A stretch of DNA of 12,529 nucleotides, taken from contig JBHOQX010000055.1 of assembly GCA_042408595.1 (NCBI GenBank), forward strand, positions 1-12,529. Direction: 5' to 3'. Positions 12,103 through 12,529 of this stretch are shown in pieces. Every line of letters begins with the position of its first letter. The first letter of the stretch is position 1. A model generated the notes under the pieces. It was not told the DNA's origin, ran no database searches, and saw nothing but the letters and a program-made list of their open reading frames with translations. The DNA is from JBHOQX01 sp042408595. GTDB lineage: Bacteria; Chloroflexota; Chloroflexia; Chloroflexales; Roseiflexaceae. A program made the position numbers and the translations under genes.

Positions 12103-12529
12103 GTGACGCCCTCGCACTGCATGTCCCACTGGGCGTTGCCCTCGGCCACCGGGTGCTGCAGGCGGCGGTCTATGACCCCAACGCGCACTGCATGCCCTAC
12201 TGGGCGTTGCCCCCGGCCAGCCCCGCCGCACGATCCAGGAGCGCTGAGGAACGACCCGACCAATGCGCCAGGCGAATCGTTCACGCGCACGCTGACCTTC
12301 GTGCCCGGCGAGACCGCCCGGAGCATGCGGTACCGATCACCACTGACACCGCCAGCGAAGGGGCCGAGACCGTCCAACTGACCCTTAGCAGCCCGACCAA
12401 CGCCACGCTGGGCAGCCCGAGCGGCGCGACCCTCACGATCGAGGACGACGACGGGGCGCCGCCGCCCAGTGAGGAACGCTACACCTACGACCGGCTGGGC
12501 AATCTGACGAGCACGACCGGGGTGGGGGC
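12103..12529 (+). pseudogene. Calx-beta/Rhs (YD-repeat) protein fragment, runs off the window
   Basis: From about 12250 the translation is Calx-beta-like: APGESFTRTLTFVPGETARS in one frame, then VPITTDTASEGAETVQLTLS and NATLGSPSGATLTIEDDD in another. One missing base near 12326 (AGC AT-GCG GTA) would rejoin them. Directly after the acidic Calx-beta end comes PPPSEERYTYDRLGNLTSTT, the 'YxYDxLGNLtsxT' signature of an Rhs/YD repeat, open to the window edge. The two halves of the repeat at 12113-12220 precede it. Rhs shells encapsulate toxin tips, so a further polymorphic toxin or its relic probably continues to the right. There is no proper start codon and one clear frameshift, so I call it a pseudogene at this end. 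Confidence 0.7.
12113..12220. repeat. Two imperfect direct repeats, 71 bp apart
   Basis: CGCACTGCATGTCCCACTGG at 12113 recurs as CGCACTGCATGCCCTACTGG at 12184, each followed by GCGTTGCCCTCGGCCA or GCGTTGCCCCCGGCCA. Both encode a peptide of the form HCMxxWALPxA, but in different frames relative to each other, so the coding sequence here is already broken. Confidence 0.75.

Noticed and set aside
1..12529. CRISPR arrays, tRNA or rRNA genes
   Set aside because: No regularly spaced short repeats with variable spacers and no cloverleaf or rRNA-like sequence were seen; the 36-bp repeat has no spacers.

Overview
The window is GC-rich accessory DNA, probably from a filamentous or soil/sludge Chloroflexota (class Chloroflexia). 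That assignment rests on general resemblance: TadE/Flp-like signals on toxin proteins, a zinc-ribbon protein with a typical 'LPxxGAxPPGLW' stretch, and Calx-beta plus Rhs repeats. It is an inference. No rRNA, tRNA or CRISPR was seen.

Layout. (1) 1-1237: an IS256-family insertion sequence, left end at or beyond the window edge, transposase intact. (2) 1290-2028, minus strand: a decayed zinc-ribbon gene with frame breaks and a 36-bp tandem repeat. (3) 2025-4011: a divergent pair, an AraC-type regulator (minus) and a phytanoyl-CoA-dioxygenase-family Fe(II)/2-oxoglutarate oxygenase (plus). A 237-bp IS630-derived miniature element sits exactly in the oxygenase stop codon. (4) 4326-4718: an intact unrecognised small gene, then about 490 bp without a convincing gene. 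(5) 5210-12529, all plus strand: a run of polymorphic toxin and immunity modules in different stages of decay.

Toxin region. Module A has the first ~40 codons of a SUKH-like immunity gene joined to the last ~100 codons of an EndoU ribonuclease toxin, then an intact YacL-like immunity gene. Module B is a long toxin pseudogene: a pilin-like hydrophobic N-terminus, a pre-toxin segment, a membrane bundle, a pre-toxin-TG-like segment and a PD-(D/E)XK nuclease tip. It is interrupted by amber codons and frameshifts and followed by a pentapeptide-repeat immunity gene broken by a 14-bp tandem duplication. Module C is a compact operon: a protein with a class III prepilin signal, a small signal-peptide protein, and a second prepilin-signal protein. 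After one in-frame amber codon the latter continues into the same membrane and pre-toxin-TG-like architecture as module B, but with a different, AT-richer ribonuclease-like tip, followed by an intact CdiI-like immunity gene. The right edge enters a frameshifted Calx-beta/Rhs (YD-repeat) fragment.

The most interesting idea is that modules B and C are polymorphic toxins whose N-termini are processed as Tad/Flp-type pilins, so a prepilin peptidase and a Tad-like machine, rather than a type V, VI or VII system, would export them. In this window the toxins are mostly damaged, while at least two immunity genes are intact, which fits orphan immunity being kept for protection.
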